Virus record (IMG/VR): IMGVR_UViG_3300044825_001821
Coordinates: 1-64,000 of that record
Length of the DNA stretch: 64,000 nt
Source of the DNA: a virus
Strand: one strand, 5' to 3'
A model generated the notes under the pieces. That model ran no database searches, had not been told where the DNA came from, and was given only the letters and a program-made list of their open reading frames with translations. The translations under genes and the position numbers were made by a program. Below are positions 1 to 8,313 of the stretch, piece by piece. The first letter of the stretch is position 1. Each line of letters starts with the position of its first letter.

Positions 1-861
1 AAAAATGTAGATGAAATTGTCACCTTTTTTGAAAAACAGGGAGTTCTTCGTCGTGAAAAGATTATCGCCATTGGTGGTGGTGTTCTCCTTGACATTGTTG
101 GGTTTGCTTGCAGCATATATCGTCGTGGAATTCCATATATCAAAATCCCCACAACACTTCTGGCAATTGTTGATGCCTCAGTTGGGTCAAAAGTAGCAGT
201 TAATCACTTAGGTCGTCGTAATCGTATTGGTGCGTATTATCCACCAGAAGCAACATTCATCGATAAAAAGTTTATTGCAACACAAAGTGAGCGTGAGATT
301 GTCAATGGTATTGCAGAGATATTCAAACTAGCAGTGATCAAATCACCAGAACTTTTCAAGTTGCTTGAAGAGAATGCTGAGATGTTGATTGAAGAAAAGT
401 TTCAACATGGTGCAGTGCCAGTTCGTGTAATCAATCTTGCCATCACAGATATGATAGAAGAACTTGGTCCTAATCTGTGGGAGAAACGATTGGATCGTTG
501 TGTAGATTTCGGTCACACATTCAGCCCAGTGATTGAGATGGCAAACATACCAAATCTGTTGCATGGTGAAGCAGTAGCACTTGATTGCTTGCTCAGTTCG
601 TGTATCTCTTTTAGTAGAACATATATTGGCTCTGATGAATTGAAACGTATATTTGATGTAGCAAAGAGATTAAAACTCAAAACATTTCATCCAGACTTTA
701 CGAATATAAAGATGTTGAAGGAAAGTTTGAGTGATGCAACAAAACATCGTAACGGTAATCAGTTTGCACCATTGCCAATTCACATTGGTAATTACAAGAT
801 CGTAAATGATATCACAGATGAAGATATAAAGTATGGTATTGCTATTTTTGAGGAGATGTGA
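1..861 (+). CDS. Sugar-phosphate cyclase, dehydroquinate-synthase-like (5' truncated)
   Basis: The frame is open from base 1, so the N-terminus lies outside the window; 286 residues are visible. NAD-binding GGGVLLDIVG lies at visible residues 25-34 and PTTLLA near 50. The metal ligands of the dehydroquinate synthase family are all present: E106 in NGIAE, H172 in FGHTFSP and H188 in HGEAVA, with the family's 16-residue spacing between the two histidines. FGHTFSP rather than LGHTFGH suggests an EEVS-like or other specialised sugar-phosphate cyclase rather than housekeeping AroB, but this is inference. Such enzymes cyclise DAHP or sedoheptulose-7-phosphate. The stop overlaps the ATG of the following SDR, which suggests a joint pathway. 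Confidence 0.8.
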   Translation, partial: KNVDEIVTFFEKQGVLRREKIIAIGGGVLLDIVGFACSIYRRGIPYIKIPTTLLAIVDASVGSKVAVNHLGRRNRIGAYYPPEATFIDKKFIATQSEREIVNGIAEIFKLAVIKSPELFKLLEENAEMLIEEKFQHGAVPVRVINLAITDMIEELGPNLWEKRLDRCVDFGHTFSPVIEMANIPNLLHGEAVALDCLLSSCISFSRTYIGSDELKRIFDVAKRLKLKTFHPDFTNIKMLKESLSDATKHRNGNQFAPLPIHIGNYKIVNDITDEDIKYGIAIFEEM

Positions 862-1526
862 TGCGTAAAGTGGCTGTGGTGACAGGTTGTAGTTATGGTC
901 TTGGTCAAGAGATTGCAGACAGACTAATTAACGAAGGGTATTTCGTGTATGGTCTTTCACGTACTAAACCATCAATCAAATTGTTTGCCGCTCCAGACAC
1001 GTTTCAATGGGTAGAATGTGACATATCGAATGCAGAAGAAGTGAGGTTGGCATTTGAAAAGATGGGCGTGTTCATTGATGTGTTAGTCAATAATGCCGGT
1101 GTGTTTGAGTATGGTGAGTTTTCTTCTCAGTCAATGAAAACAATTGATAAAATTATTGATTTGAATGTCAAGGGTACGATGTATGTGACCAAAGCAGCGC
1201 AGAAATATTTGTCACGTGGTTCAAATGTTTTCTTTATCAACTCTGTTGCTGGTTTGTATGAGATAAAAAATGAATCAATCTATGCAGCATCAAAACATGC
1301 ACTTACGGCGTTTGCAGGCATTCTTGGTGAAGAACTTCGTAATGATGGGATCAAAGTAACAAGCATCCATCCTGGTGGTATTGATACGCCAATGCAGAGA
1401 ACAAATCCAAACAAAGATAGATTGTTGGATACAAAAGAAATTACCAACACAATAGTTCATGTATTAAATTCTAAAGCAACATATAAAACAATTAAATTAT
1501 TTTCGGAGTTTGAATGGCATCAATAG
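861..1526 (+). CDS. Short-chain dehydrogenase/reductase (SDR)
   Basis: This 221-residue protein is a complete classical SDR. It has the cofactor motif TGCSYGLG at residues 8-15, NNAG at 77-80, catalytic Ser128 (INSVAG) and the YxxxK pair Tyr141/Lys145. ATG 861 is chosen over GTG 858 because AGGAG at 851-855 is well spaced to it and the ATG overlaps the cyclase TGA. It reduces or oxidises a carbonyl/alcohol with NAD(P)H; the substrate cannot be read from sequence. Coupling to the cyclase suggests it acts on the cyclic product. The end overlaps the next gene by 13 bases. Confidence 0.88.
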   Translation: MRKVAVVTGCSYGLGQEIADRLINEGYFVYGLSRTKPSIKLFAAPDTFQWVECDISNAEEVRLAFEKMGVFIDVLVNNAGVFEYGEFSSQSMKTIDKIIDLNVKGTMYVTKAAQKYLSRGSNVFFINSVAGLYEIKNESIYAASKHALTAFAGILGEELRNDGIKVTSIHPGGIDTPMQRTNPNKDRLLDTKEITNTIVHVLNSKATYKTIKLFSEFEWHQ

Positions 1527-2239
1527 AACATAACTCAATTATTCCCAACAAACCTTTATTCATTGTGAGTTCCGCTTTGAATTCACAAATGGGGGTTATT
1601 AATCAAGATGATAGACTAGATCAAACACTTGATGGATTAAAAACTTTAAGAAAATACGTACCAGAAGCAATTATTTTACTTGTTGATGGCTCACCTGTAC
1701 CTGTTCAGGATTTTAAAATTAAAGAAATATCAGAACATGTTGATTTTATCGTTGATTTGTCTGGAGATGAGCAGATTGTAAAATTTGCTATCAATCATCG
1801 CAAAAGTGAGGCTGAAAATGTATTGATGATAAAGACAATGATGCTATTAAAAAAAGAACCCGCAATGATGAAGCTGATGCATTCAGTGAATCGCATCTTT
1901 AAATTATCAGCAAGAACAGACATTCATTCTTCCTTTAAAGTTGATGATCATCTTCATTTTGGTAAATATGTCTTTAAAAAAAGAATGCCAACATGGATTC
2001 AGGACAATAGAAAGTCATTTGCAACAGATTTATTAATTACCAGATTTTTCTCTATGTGCCCATCACTTATTGATGAGTATATCGCTTTAGCCACAGATAA
2101 TATTAATCTGATGATTCAAACCAGAATTGACACTGAACATGCACATTTTGTAAACATTAAGAAAGACCGACTTGTTGAACTTGACGAAATTCACTGTCAG
2201 GGTGTCATGGCAGGCACAGGAGATGTAGAAGTTTACTAA
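1514..2239 (+). CDS. Conserved phage protein, possible glycosyltransferase-like fold
   Basis: This is a 241-residue protein in an operon with the cyclase and SDR. An early segment LFIVSSALNSQMG is followed by an acidic VDGS motif, and a central segment RIFKLSARTDIH resembles the F-K-[LI]-S-[GA]-R signature seen in some nucleotide-sugar-dependent phage proteins. That resemblance is weak and I do not assign a reaction. There is no signal peptide or membrane segment. GGAG just before the ATG supports the start. Its position suggests a role in the same cyclitol or sugar chemistry. Confidence 0.55.
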   Translation: MASIEHNSIIPNKPLFIVSSALNSQMGVINQDDRLDQTLDGLKTLRKYVPEAIILLVDGSPVPVQDFKIKEISEHVDFIVDLSGDEQIVKFAINHRKSEAENVLMIKTMMLLKKEPAMMKLMHSVNRIFKLSARTDIHSSFKVDDHLHFGKYVFKKRMPTWIQDNRKSFATDLLITRFFSMCPSLIDEYIALATDNINLMIQTRIDTEHAHFVNIKKDRLVELDEIHCQGVMAGTGDVEVY

Positions 2240-2249
2240 ATACTAAATA
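2236..2249 (+). promoter_or_regulatory. Tandem late-type promoter motifs (CTAAATA x2)
   Basis: CTAAATA occurs twice back to back, overlapping the stop of the previous gene and 33-46 bases before the next ATG. It resembles the T4-type late box TATAAATA and the CTAAATA variant of marine T4-like phages. The downstream gene is virion-type, consistent with late expression. This is a motif match only. Confidence 0.5.
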
Positions 2250-2281
2250 TCGTAAACAACTGCCGCAGAGGTAGGGGGATT

Positions 2282-5023
2282 ATGAAATTTAGAGATTTTC
2301 TACGTGAACAAAAGGAAAAACATGCCGTCCTGGCTTTTGGGCGCATGAATCCGATCACGAATGGTCACGAAAAATTAGTCAATAAAGTCAAAGAAATTGC
2401 CGATAAGGTCGGTGGTTCTCATCACATCGTCCTGTCACACTCACAGGACGCAAAGAAAAATCCCCTTACAGCAGACCAAAAAGTCAAACACGCCAAACGT
2501 GCCTTTCCTGGCACAAACTTCACAGCAGCATCCAAAGAGAAACCAACATTCTTTGATCACGCAGAGGCATTACACAAGAAAGGTGTAACGCATCTGCACA
2601 TGGTCGGTGGTTCTGATCGCACAGAAGAATATCACAGATTGCTGCACAAATACAATGGCGCACATGAAGGTGCTCGTTTCAACTTCAAAGAAATTAAAGT
2701 ACACTCGGCTGGTGAACGTGATCCAGATGCAGAAGGTGTGACTGGCATCTCAGCATCAAAGATGCGTGAACATGCAAAGAGTGGTGATCTTGATTCATTC
2801 AAGAAAGGTGCACCATCGTCAATGTCACATGCACATGTCAAACAAATGTTCAATGATGTACGCAAGGGTATGAAACTACATGAAGAAATCATTCGTGAAG
2901 GTGTACATGACAAAGGCATTTTCAAAGCAGTGTTTCTTGGTGGTGGTCCTGGCTCAGGCAAAGACTATGTGTTGAGTAAGACACTTGATGGTCATGGTCT
3001 AACAGAAATTAATTCTGATAAAGCACTTGAGTATCTGATGGACAAAGAGGGTCTTGACAAAAAGATGCCTGACAATGAAGAAGCACAGCGTAATGCAGTT
3101 CGCAAACGTGCAAAGAATGTTACAGAATTGCGTCAGCGTTTGGCTCTTCATGGCCGTAATGGATTGATTATCAATGGCACTGGTGATGATCCAGAAAAGT
3201 ATGCCAAGATTAAAGAAATGCTTGAAAAGATGGGTTATGAAACATCAATGATCATGGTCAATACAGATGATGAAGTATCAAAAGCAAGAAACGTTGAGCG
3301 TGGACAACGTGGTGGCCGCACCGTGCCAGAAAATATTCGTAAAGAAAAATGGGATTCTGTGCAAGCAGCACGCCCAATGTTTGGTAAAATATTTCGTGAT
3401 AGTTATACTGAATTTGATAACTCAGAAGATTTGCGTACAGCACCACCAGAAGTTGTTGAGTCAAAAACAAAAGAGTTGGATGGCATCTTCAAAAATATGC
3501 AGAAGTTTGTAAACAAACCACCGAAGAATGATTCAGCAAAAGGTTGGATTGCTACAGAGTTAGGTAAAAAAGATACTGCACCAATTCGTACCGACATGAA
3601 ACCACATGCTGCTGCCGGCACACATGATGAAATGAACACGATGGGTCTTGAGTATTATGGTTTTGGCCGTTATGGAAAAAATGGTAAAGTCACACATCGT
3701 TCGGTACATGGCAGTCTTGTACCAGTAGAGAAGATTGCAAAAACTGTTGAGACTCATCAAAAGAAAATGGCTAAGATAGATGAAGCCGTTACAGTTTCAG
3801 TTACAGGTGATACAGTAGAAGAAGTTACACGTACACTCCGTTTGCTCAAATCTGATGAAGAGGAAATGACAGAAGAAGATATCAATACAATGTCTGATCC
3901 CGGTGCGTTTAATTTATTAACTCTTGGTCAAAGTATGATCAAAGAAGATTTGCGTAATTGGTTTAATCCAAAACATCCAGAAGGTGGATGGAAACGAATC
4001 AATAGTAAAGGTGAAGCAATAGGTCCTTGTGCAAGAGAACCTGGCGAACCAAAACCCAAATGTATGTCAAATGCAAAACGTGCAAGTCTTTCAAAGAAAG
4101 AACGTGCATCAGCAGTCGCAGCAAAACGCCGTCATGATCCAGTAGCAGATCGTTCAGGCAAGGGTGGAAAACCCGTAAATGTTTCTAGTTATGGCAAAGG
4201 TAAAATAAGTGAAGCTGCTTATCCTGGTAACATTGGTATGATGGAAGTTATGAAGTTTCATCAAAAAGCAACTGACGAGCAGAAGAAACAATTTAAGAAA
4301 CACATGGCTGATAAAAATCACAAAGAAGCGTGGAAATTAGTTCAACATGTATCTGGTACAAAGCTCATTGGTAAACAATTTGAGGAAATAGAAAAGAAAC
4401 AAAAATTATTAACAGATAAAAATGGTAAAGTTCGTTTGTTCTTCATTCGTGGCTCAGCAGCGAAAGAAGCACATCAAAAGGGCGGTACTGTAGCAAAAGT
4501 TGGTAAGAGATATGTTGTCAAACTTAGAGAGGACTTAGATGAAATTTATACACCTAGTGATTCTACGATTGAAATCCATTATGGACAGAATAGTTCCACC
4601 CCTTCCGCAGCAGAATTACAAAAGGGTAGAACCAGTGTTAGAAGAAAAGAAAGACCCAGCGCCGACAAACCCGTTGCCGAAGCAAGAAGAACCATCACCC
4701 TTGCCACAATCAAAGAAAACTGGCAAAAGAAAATCGAAGAGTCAATCGACAAAGGCATAGAACCCGGCACTTCTATGGCTGGCACTGGTGAATCACCTGC
4801 ACGTGATATGGGTGAGAAATTAGATAAGAATGGTAAAGCTACACAAGTAACATGTAATGGTACAGGAGCGGGCATAGATTGTCCAAAGCATGGTGCGAAA
4901 AACTGTAGACTTACTGAACTTACCGGTGATACGACAACAGCAAGCATTGGTGATCAGAAAGAAGATGAATTAAAGAAAAAAGGTATCTCACTAACAACAT
5001 TTAAAAAGAGAAATTACATATGA
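2282..5023 (+). CDS. Multidomain protein: nucleotidylyltransferase + P-loop kinase + virion-type modules
   Basis: This 913-residue mosaic opens with an adenylyl/cytidylyltransferase domain: GRMNPITNGHEKL at residues 20-32 is the (H/N)xGH signature and ISASKMR at 156-162 is the second nucleotide-binding motif, as in NMNAT-type enzymes. A kinase domain follows, with Walker A GGPGSGKDY near 221-229, like zeta-toxin or polynucleotide kinases. The C-terminal half has modules seen in marine T4-like virion proteins (LRNWFNPKHPEGGW, a CAREPGEPKPKCMS segment). Possible prohead-protease sites (I/L-x-E) fall between modules: FLRE, IIRE, KIDE, MIKE, KISE, KLRE, TIKE. The family link suggests NAD or nucleotide salvage plus phosphorylation, possibly delivered with DNA; the delivery part is inference. 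The ATG follows AGGTAGGGGG. Confidence 0.75.
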   Translation: MKFRDFLREQKEKHAVLAFGRMNPITNGHEKLVNKVKEIADKVGGSHHIVLSHSQDAKKNPLTADQKVKHAKRAFPGTNFTAASKEKPTFFDHAEALHKKGVTHLHMVGGSDRTEEYHRLLHKYNGAHEGARFNFKEIKVHSAGERDPDAEGVTGISASKMREHAKSGDLDSFKKGAPSSMSHAHVKQMFNDVRKGMKLHEEIIREGVHDKGIFKAVFLGGGPGSGKDYVLSKTLDGHGLTEINSDKALEYLMDKEGLDKKMPDNEEAQRNAVRKRAKNVTELRQRLALHGRNGLIINGTGDDPEKYAKIKEMLEKMGYETSMIMVNTDDEVSKARNVERGQRGGRTVPENIRKEKWDSVQAARPMFGKIFRDSYTEFDNSEDLRTAPPEVVESKTKELDGIFKNMQKFVNKPPKNDSAKGWIATELGKKDTAPIRTDMKPHAAAGTHDEMNTMGLEYYGFGRYGKNGKVTHRSVHGSLVPVEKIAKTVETHQKKMAKIDEAVTVSVTGDTVEEVTRTLRLLKSDEEEMTEEDINTMSDPGAFNLLTLGQSMIKEDLRNWFNPKHPEGGWKRINSKGEAIGPCAREPGEPKPKCMSNAKRASLSKKERASAVAAKRRHDPVADRSGKGGKPVNVSSYGKGKISEAAYPGNIGMMEVMKFHQKATDEQKKQFKKHMADKNHKEAWKLVQHVSGTKLIGKQFEEIEKKQKLLTDKNGKVRLFFIRGSAAKEAHQKGGTVAKVGKRYVVKLREDLDEIYTPSDSTIEIHYGQNSSTPSAAELQKGRTSVRRKERPSADKPVAEARRTITLATIKENWQKKIEESIDKGIEPGTSMAGTGESPARDMGEKLDKNGKATQVTCNGTGAGIDCPKHGAKNCRLTELTGDTTTASIGDQKEDELKKKGISLTTFKKRNYI

Positions 5024-5667
5024 AATCATTCAAAGATTACATGACAGAGAGATGTTGGCCTGGATATAAACCAGCGCCAGGTAAAAAAGCATATGCAAAA
5101 GGTTCATGTGTAAAAGAAGAAATTGAACAGATTGATGAAATCTCTAAAGAAACTGCTGGTAAATATTTGACAGCGCCACAGGGTAAAGGAGCAAACAAGT
5201 ATAAAGTTAGTTCCGATAAATCAGTCTATCCTGATATAGCAACAATGTCAAAGCATAGCACAAATGTTCGTAGAGCATTGAAAAGAAGTGAAGGTAGTTC
5301 ACTGTACAAAAAACCAGATTATTACAAAGAAGAGGAAGATTACGAAGCAGATGATGGTTCACTCACAGAAGACCAATTAGAACAGATTCAAGAAGTCGCA
5401 GCATGGCAGCGTAAAGAGGGTAAATCTGAATCTGGTGGTTTAAATCGTAAAGGTATCGAATCATATCGTCGTGAGAATCCTGGTTCAAAACTATCGATGG
5501 CTGTAACAACAAAGCCAAGCAAATTGAAGCCGGGTTCTAAAGCAGCAAATCGTCGTAAGTCATTCTGTGCAAGAATGGGTGGTATGAAGCGCAGACTAAC
5601 ATCTACAAAAACTGCACGTGATCCAGATTCACGTATCAACAAAGCATTGAGAAAGTGGAACTGCTAA
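5020..5667 (+). CDS. Small-module virion-associated protein with I-x-E cleavage-like motifs
   Basis: This 215-residue basic protein overlaps the previous stop (ATGA). The N-terminal segment RCWPGYKPAPGKKAYAKGSC and the C-terminal segment FCARMGGMKRRLTS...RINKALRKWNC are stand-alone modules that I recognise from marine T4-like virion proteins, where they occur in shuffled order. EEIEQIDE at residues 33-40 and LEQIQE before VAAWQRKEG match the I/L-x-E pattern and separate the modules. No enzymatic motif is visible. It is probably an internal head or structural component. Confidence 0.65.
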   Translation: MKSFKDYMTERCWPGYKPAPGKKAYAKGSCVKEEIEQIDEISKETAGKYLTAPQGKGANKYKVSSDKSVYPDIATMSKHSTNVRRALKRSEGSSLYKKPDYYKEEEDYEADDGSLTEDQLEQIQEVAAWQRKEGKSESGGLNRKGIESYRRENPGSKLSMAVTTKPSKLKPGSKAANRRKSFCARMGGMKRRLTSTKTARDPDSRINKALRKWNC

Positions 5668-6978
5668 GTGGCACAGTTTAGAACGGACTTACATAAGATA
5701 GATTCAGGACAAGTATTCACTCGTTATGAAGTGAATATGATGTCTGATCGTCTTTCACCATCTGGCACTTTGACAGATGCGTTTGGCCGTTTGCGTATCG
5801 TAAATCCTTTTACTTTGTTTGAAAGCACACATCGTTTTTCTGATAATGGTCTGTGGGTAACATCAAACACAGCAAGTAATAGTTCATACACTTTTGTTGA
5901 AAATCAAAGCATGATTGCGATGACTGTTGGCACAACTGCAAATGCTGAAGTTGCCAGAGAAACGACAAAAGTTATGTCTTATCAACCAGGTAAATCTTTG
6001 TTGATTATGTCAACATTTGCTATGGAAACACCAAAAGCAAATGTTCGTCAAAGAGTAGGATATTTTGGTCAAAGTAATGGCATTTATTTGGAAAATGATG
6101 GCACAACAACTTATTTTGTATTAAGAAGTAACACATCAAGCACAGTTACAGAAACAAGAGTTGCACAATCAGATTGGAATGTAGATAAGTTTGATGGTAC
6201 AGGCTACTCAGCACAAAGTGGTGGCGCAGAACACACTGATGGTGTTGATGTGAGTAAAACAAACATTCTTTGGATGGACATTGAATGGTTAGGTGTTGGT
6301 GATGTTCGTTGTGGTTTTGTAGTTGATGGAAAAATGATTCCAGCACATATATTCCATAACGATAATAAAAATTTACAACCATACATGACTACGGCTTCTT
6401 TGCCATTGAGATATGAAATAAAGAACACAGGAATTACAACAAGTAACTCAACATTAAAACAAATATGTTCAACAGTCATTTCAGAAGGTGGTTATGAATT
6501 ATACGGCTCACAACAAGCCATTCAAACACCAATTGGTTCACCTATTGATTTACCAACGTCTGGAACATATTATCCAGTTATTTCACTAAGATTAAAAGCA
6601 AATCGTTTAGATGCAATCGTAATTCTTACTGCACTATCAATATTGGGTATTACGAATAACTCAGTTTATAATTGGCAAGTACGAGCAGGTGCGAATACCA
6701 CTGGAGGTGGAACTTGGGTGAGTGCGGGAGATAATTCTTCTGTTGAATACAAAATTGATGGCGGCACAATGACTGGCGGCAGAATATTAGCATCAGGCTT
6801 TACTGGCGCAACAATTAGTGCAATACCAGTTGATATTCTTAAAGAAGCACTATTCAAATTTCAATTAGAAAGAGACAGTTTCACTAACACTCCATACGAA
6901 CTAACATTATGTGCTTCTGCTACCATAAACGGTTCAGACATATATGCATCGATGGATTGGGAAGAGATTACAAGATAA
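5668..6978 (+). CDS. Virion structural protein
   Basis: This 436-residue protein is Ser/Thr/Asn/Gly-rich with the look of a beta-structured virion protein. The segment DAFGRLRIVNPFTLFEST near residues 33-50 is a recurrent signature in cyanophage and pelagiphage structural proteins. It starts at GTG immediately after the previous stop; there is no better in-frame start. It lies between two modular proteins, consistent with a late virion operon. Whether it belongs to the head, neck or tail cannot be told. Confidence 0.7.
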   Translation: MAQFRTDLHKIDSGQVFTRYEVNMMSDRLSPSGTLTDAFGRLRIVNPFTLFESTHRFSDNGLWVTSNTASNSSYTFVENQSMIAMTVGTTANAEVARETTKVMSYQPGKSLLIMSTFAMETPKANVRQRVGYFGQSNGIYLENDGTTTYFVLRSNTSSTVTETRVAQSDWNVDKFDGTGYSAQSGGAEHTDGVDVSKTNILWMDIEWLGVGDVRCGFVVDGKMIPAHIFHNDNKNLQPYMTTASLPLRYEIKNTGITTSNSTLKQICSTVISEGGYELYGSQQAIQTPIGSPIDLPTSGTYYPVISLRLKANRLDAIVILTALSILGITNNSVYNWQVRAGANTTGGGTWVSAGDNSSVEYKIDGGTMTGGRILASGFTGATISAIPVDILKEALFKFQLERDSFTNTPYELTLCASATINGSDIYASMDWEEITR

Positions 6979-7001
6979 TAAAACTAAATCAGGAGAACAA
7001 C

Positions 7002-8312
7002 ATGTCAATTTTCAATGACAAAGCACTGAAAGGTGTAGCAGAAGCAGCAGCAAAAATCATGGCAGAAACAAGCCATGGTACACATCCAAAGACACCTAAA
7101 GAAAAATCTTTAGCAGCACTTGCACATCCAAAAGATAAGATTACACACAAAGATGTGTTGGTAGGTCGTGGTGTTCTGAAGAAAGAAGAGAAAGAACAAC
7201 TTGATGAAGTTGGTGATACACCAGCAGGTAGAAAAGCACTTGGTTCATATGTGACCAAAGCAATTGCCGACAAGACAAAAGATCACACAAAAGGTCTGCG
7301 TAAGGCAACATCACGCATGTACAAAGATGATTACTATGGTAAAAAGAATGAAGAAGTTGAACTGAATGAAGAAGCAGAACAACTTCAAGAATATGAATCA
7401 AAAGGTGGCGTATACAAACACAAGGGCACCTACGGTTCTTCATATAAGACAGATGAAGAAGGCGATGAGAAGAAAAGCAAAAAGGGTAAAACCCTTGGTG
7501 CTCGTCAAGATTTTATCCGTTCAACCCGTGAAAATGAAAAACCAGGTGAGTACAAAAAAACTGAAGGCGCATACAAAAAAGAAAGTGATAAGGCTAAAAA
7601 AACTAGAGCCAAAAATTATGAAAGCATGGCAAAATATATTTCTGCAAATGAATCATTGTCATTTACAGAGATGCTTGAATTGTACAATGAACAGGGTTTA
7701 AAAGTTCTTGCACCAATTGAAACGGAAGAAATGAATATTGATGGCACAACAATTGAAGTTATTGATGCCGACAAGGTAAATGGTGTTGTTGAAACTATCG
7801 TTGAAGAACCAACAAACGATGAGTTCACAAAAGAGTTTGAAGATCAAAAAGCAAGTTTTGAGGGTAAAAAGAAACAACCAAAAGTTGCTGCTGGTAAAAC
7901 AACTGGCGTAAAAGTTATGCCAGAAGAAGTTGAACAAATTGATGAGTTGTCAAGAGGCACTTTAGCATCATATACTAATAAAGCAGCGCATAATATGTCT
8001 ACAATGACGGGAATAGCTGCAAAACATTCAACACCAGCGGGCAATCCTAAAAAAGGCTCCGAAGAAAAGGCTAAAAAACTTTCTAAAACTATTGTTAATA
8101 GAATGCATGGTATTAATAGATCAACTTCCCGTTTGGCTAAAGAAGAAGTTGAACAAATTGATGAGCGTGAACTAACAAAAGATGAAGCCAAAAAGAAAGA
8201 AGATTATGTGATGGGTATGAAGAAAGGTCTTTCTGGTTTCAAACAGCGTTATGGTGAACGTGCTAAATCAGTAATGTACGCAACAGCAACTAAGATGGCA
8301 AAGAAAGACTAA
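7002..8312 (+). CDS. Modular virion-associated protein with repeated EEVEQIDE motifs
   Basis: This is a 436-residue Lys/Glu-rich protein with an AGGAG ribosome site. Modules are separated by I/L-x-E motifs: EQLDE near residue 68, EEVELNE and EQLQE near 120-130, EEVEQIDE before LSRGTLASY, and EEVEQIDE before RELTKDE. The C-terminal module GLSGFKQRYGERAKSVMY...ATKMAKKD recurs at the ends of many marine T4-like virion proteins. The repeated cleavage-like motif suggests processing by a prohead protease into several small peptides. No catalytic signature is visible. Confidence 0.65.
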   Translation: MSIFNDKALKGVAEAAAKIMAETSHGTHPKTPKEKSLAALAHPKDKITHKDVLVGRGVLKKEEKEQLDEVGDTPAGRKALGSYVTKAIADKTKDHTKGLRKATSRMYKDDYYGKKNEEVELNEEAEQLQEYESKGGVYKHKGTYGSSYKTDEEGDEKKSKKGKTLGARQDFIRSTRENEKPGEYKKTEGAYKKESDKAKKTRAKNYESMAKYISANESLSFTEMLELYNEQGLKVLAPIETEEMNIDGTTIEVIDADKVNGVVETIVEEPTNDEFTKEFEDQKASFEGKKKQPKVAAGKTTGVKVMPEEVEQIDELSRGTLASYTNKAAHNMSTMTGIAAKHSTPAGNPKKGSEEKAKKLSKTIVNRMHGINRSTSRLAKEEVEQIDERELTKDEAKKKEDYVMGMKKGLSGFKQRYGERAKSVMYATATKMAKKD

Positions 8313-8313
8313 T

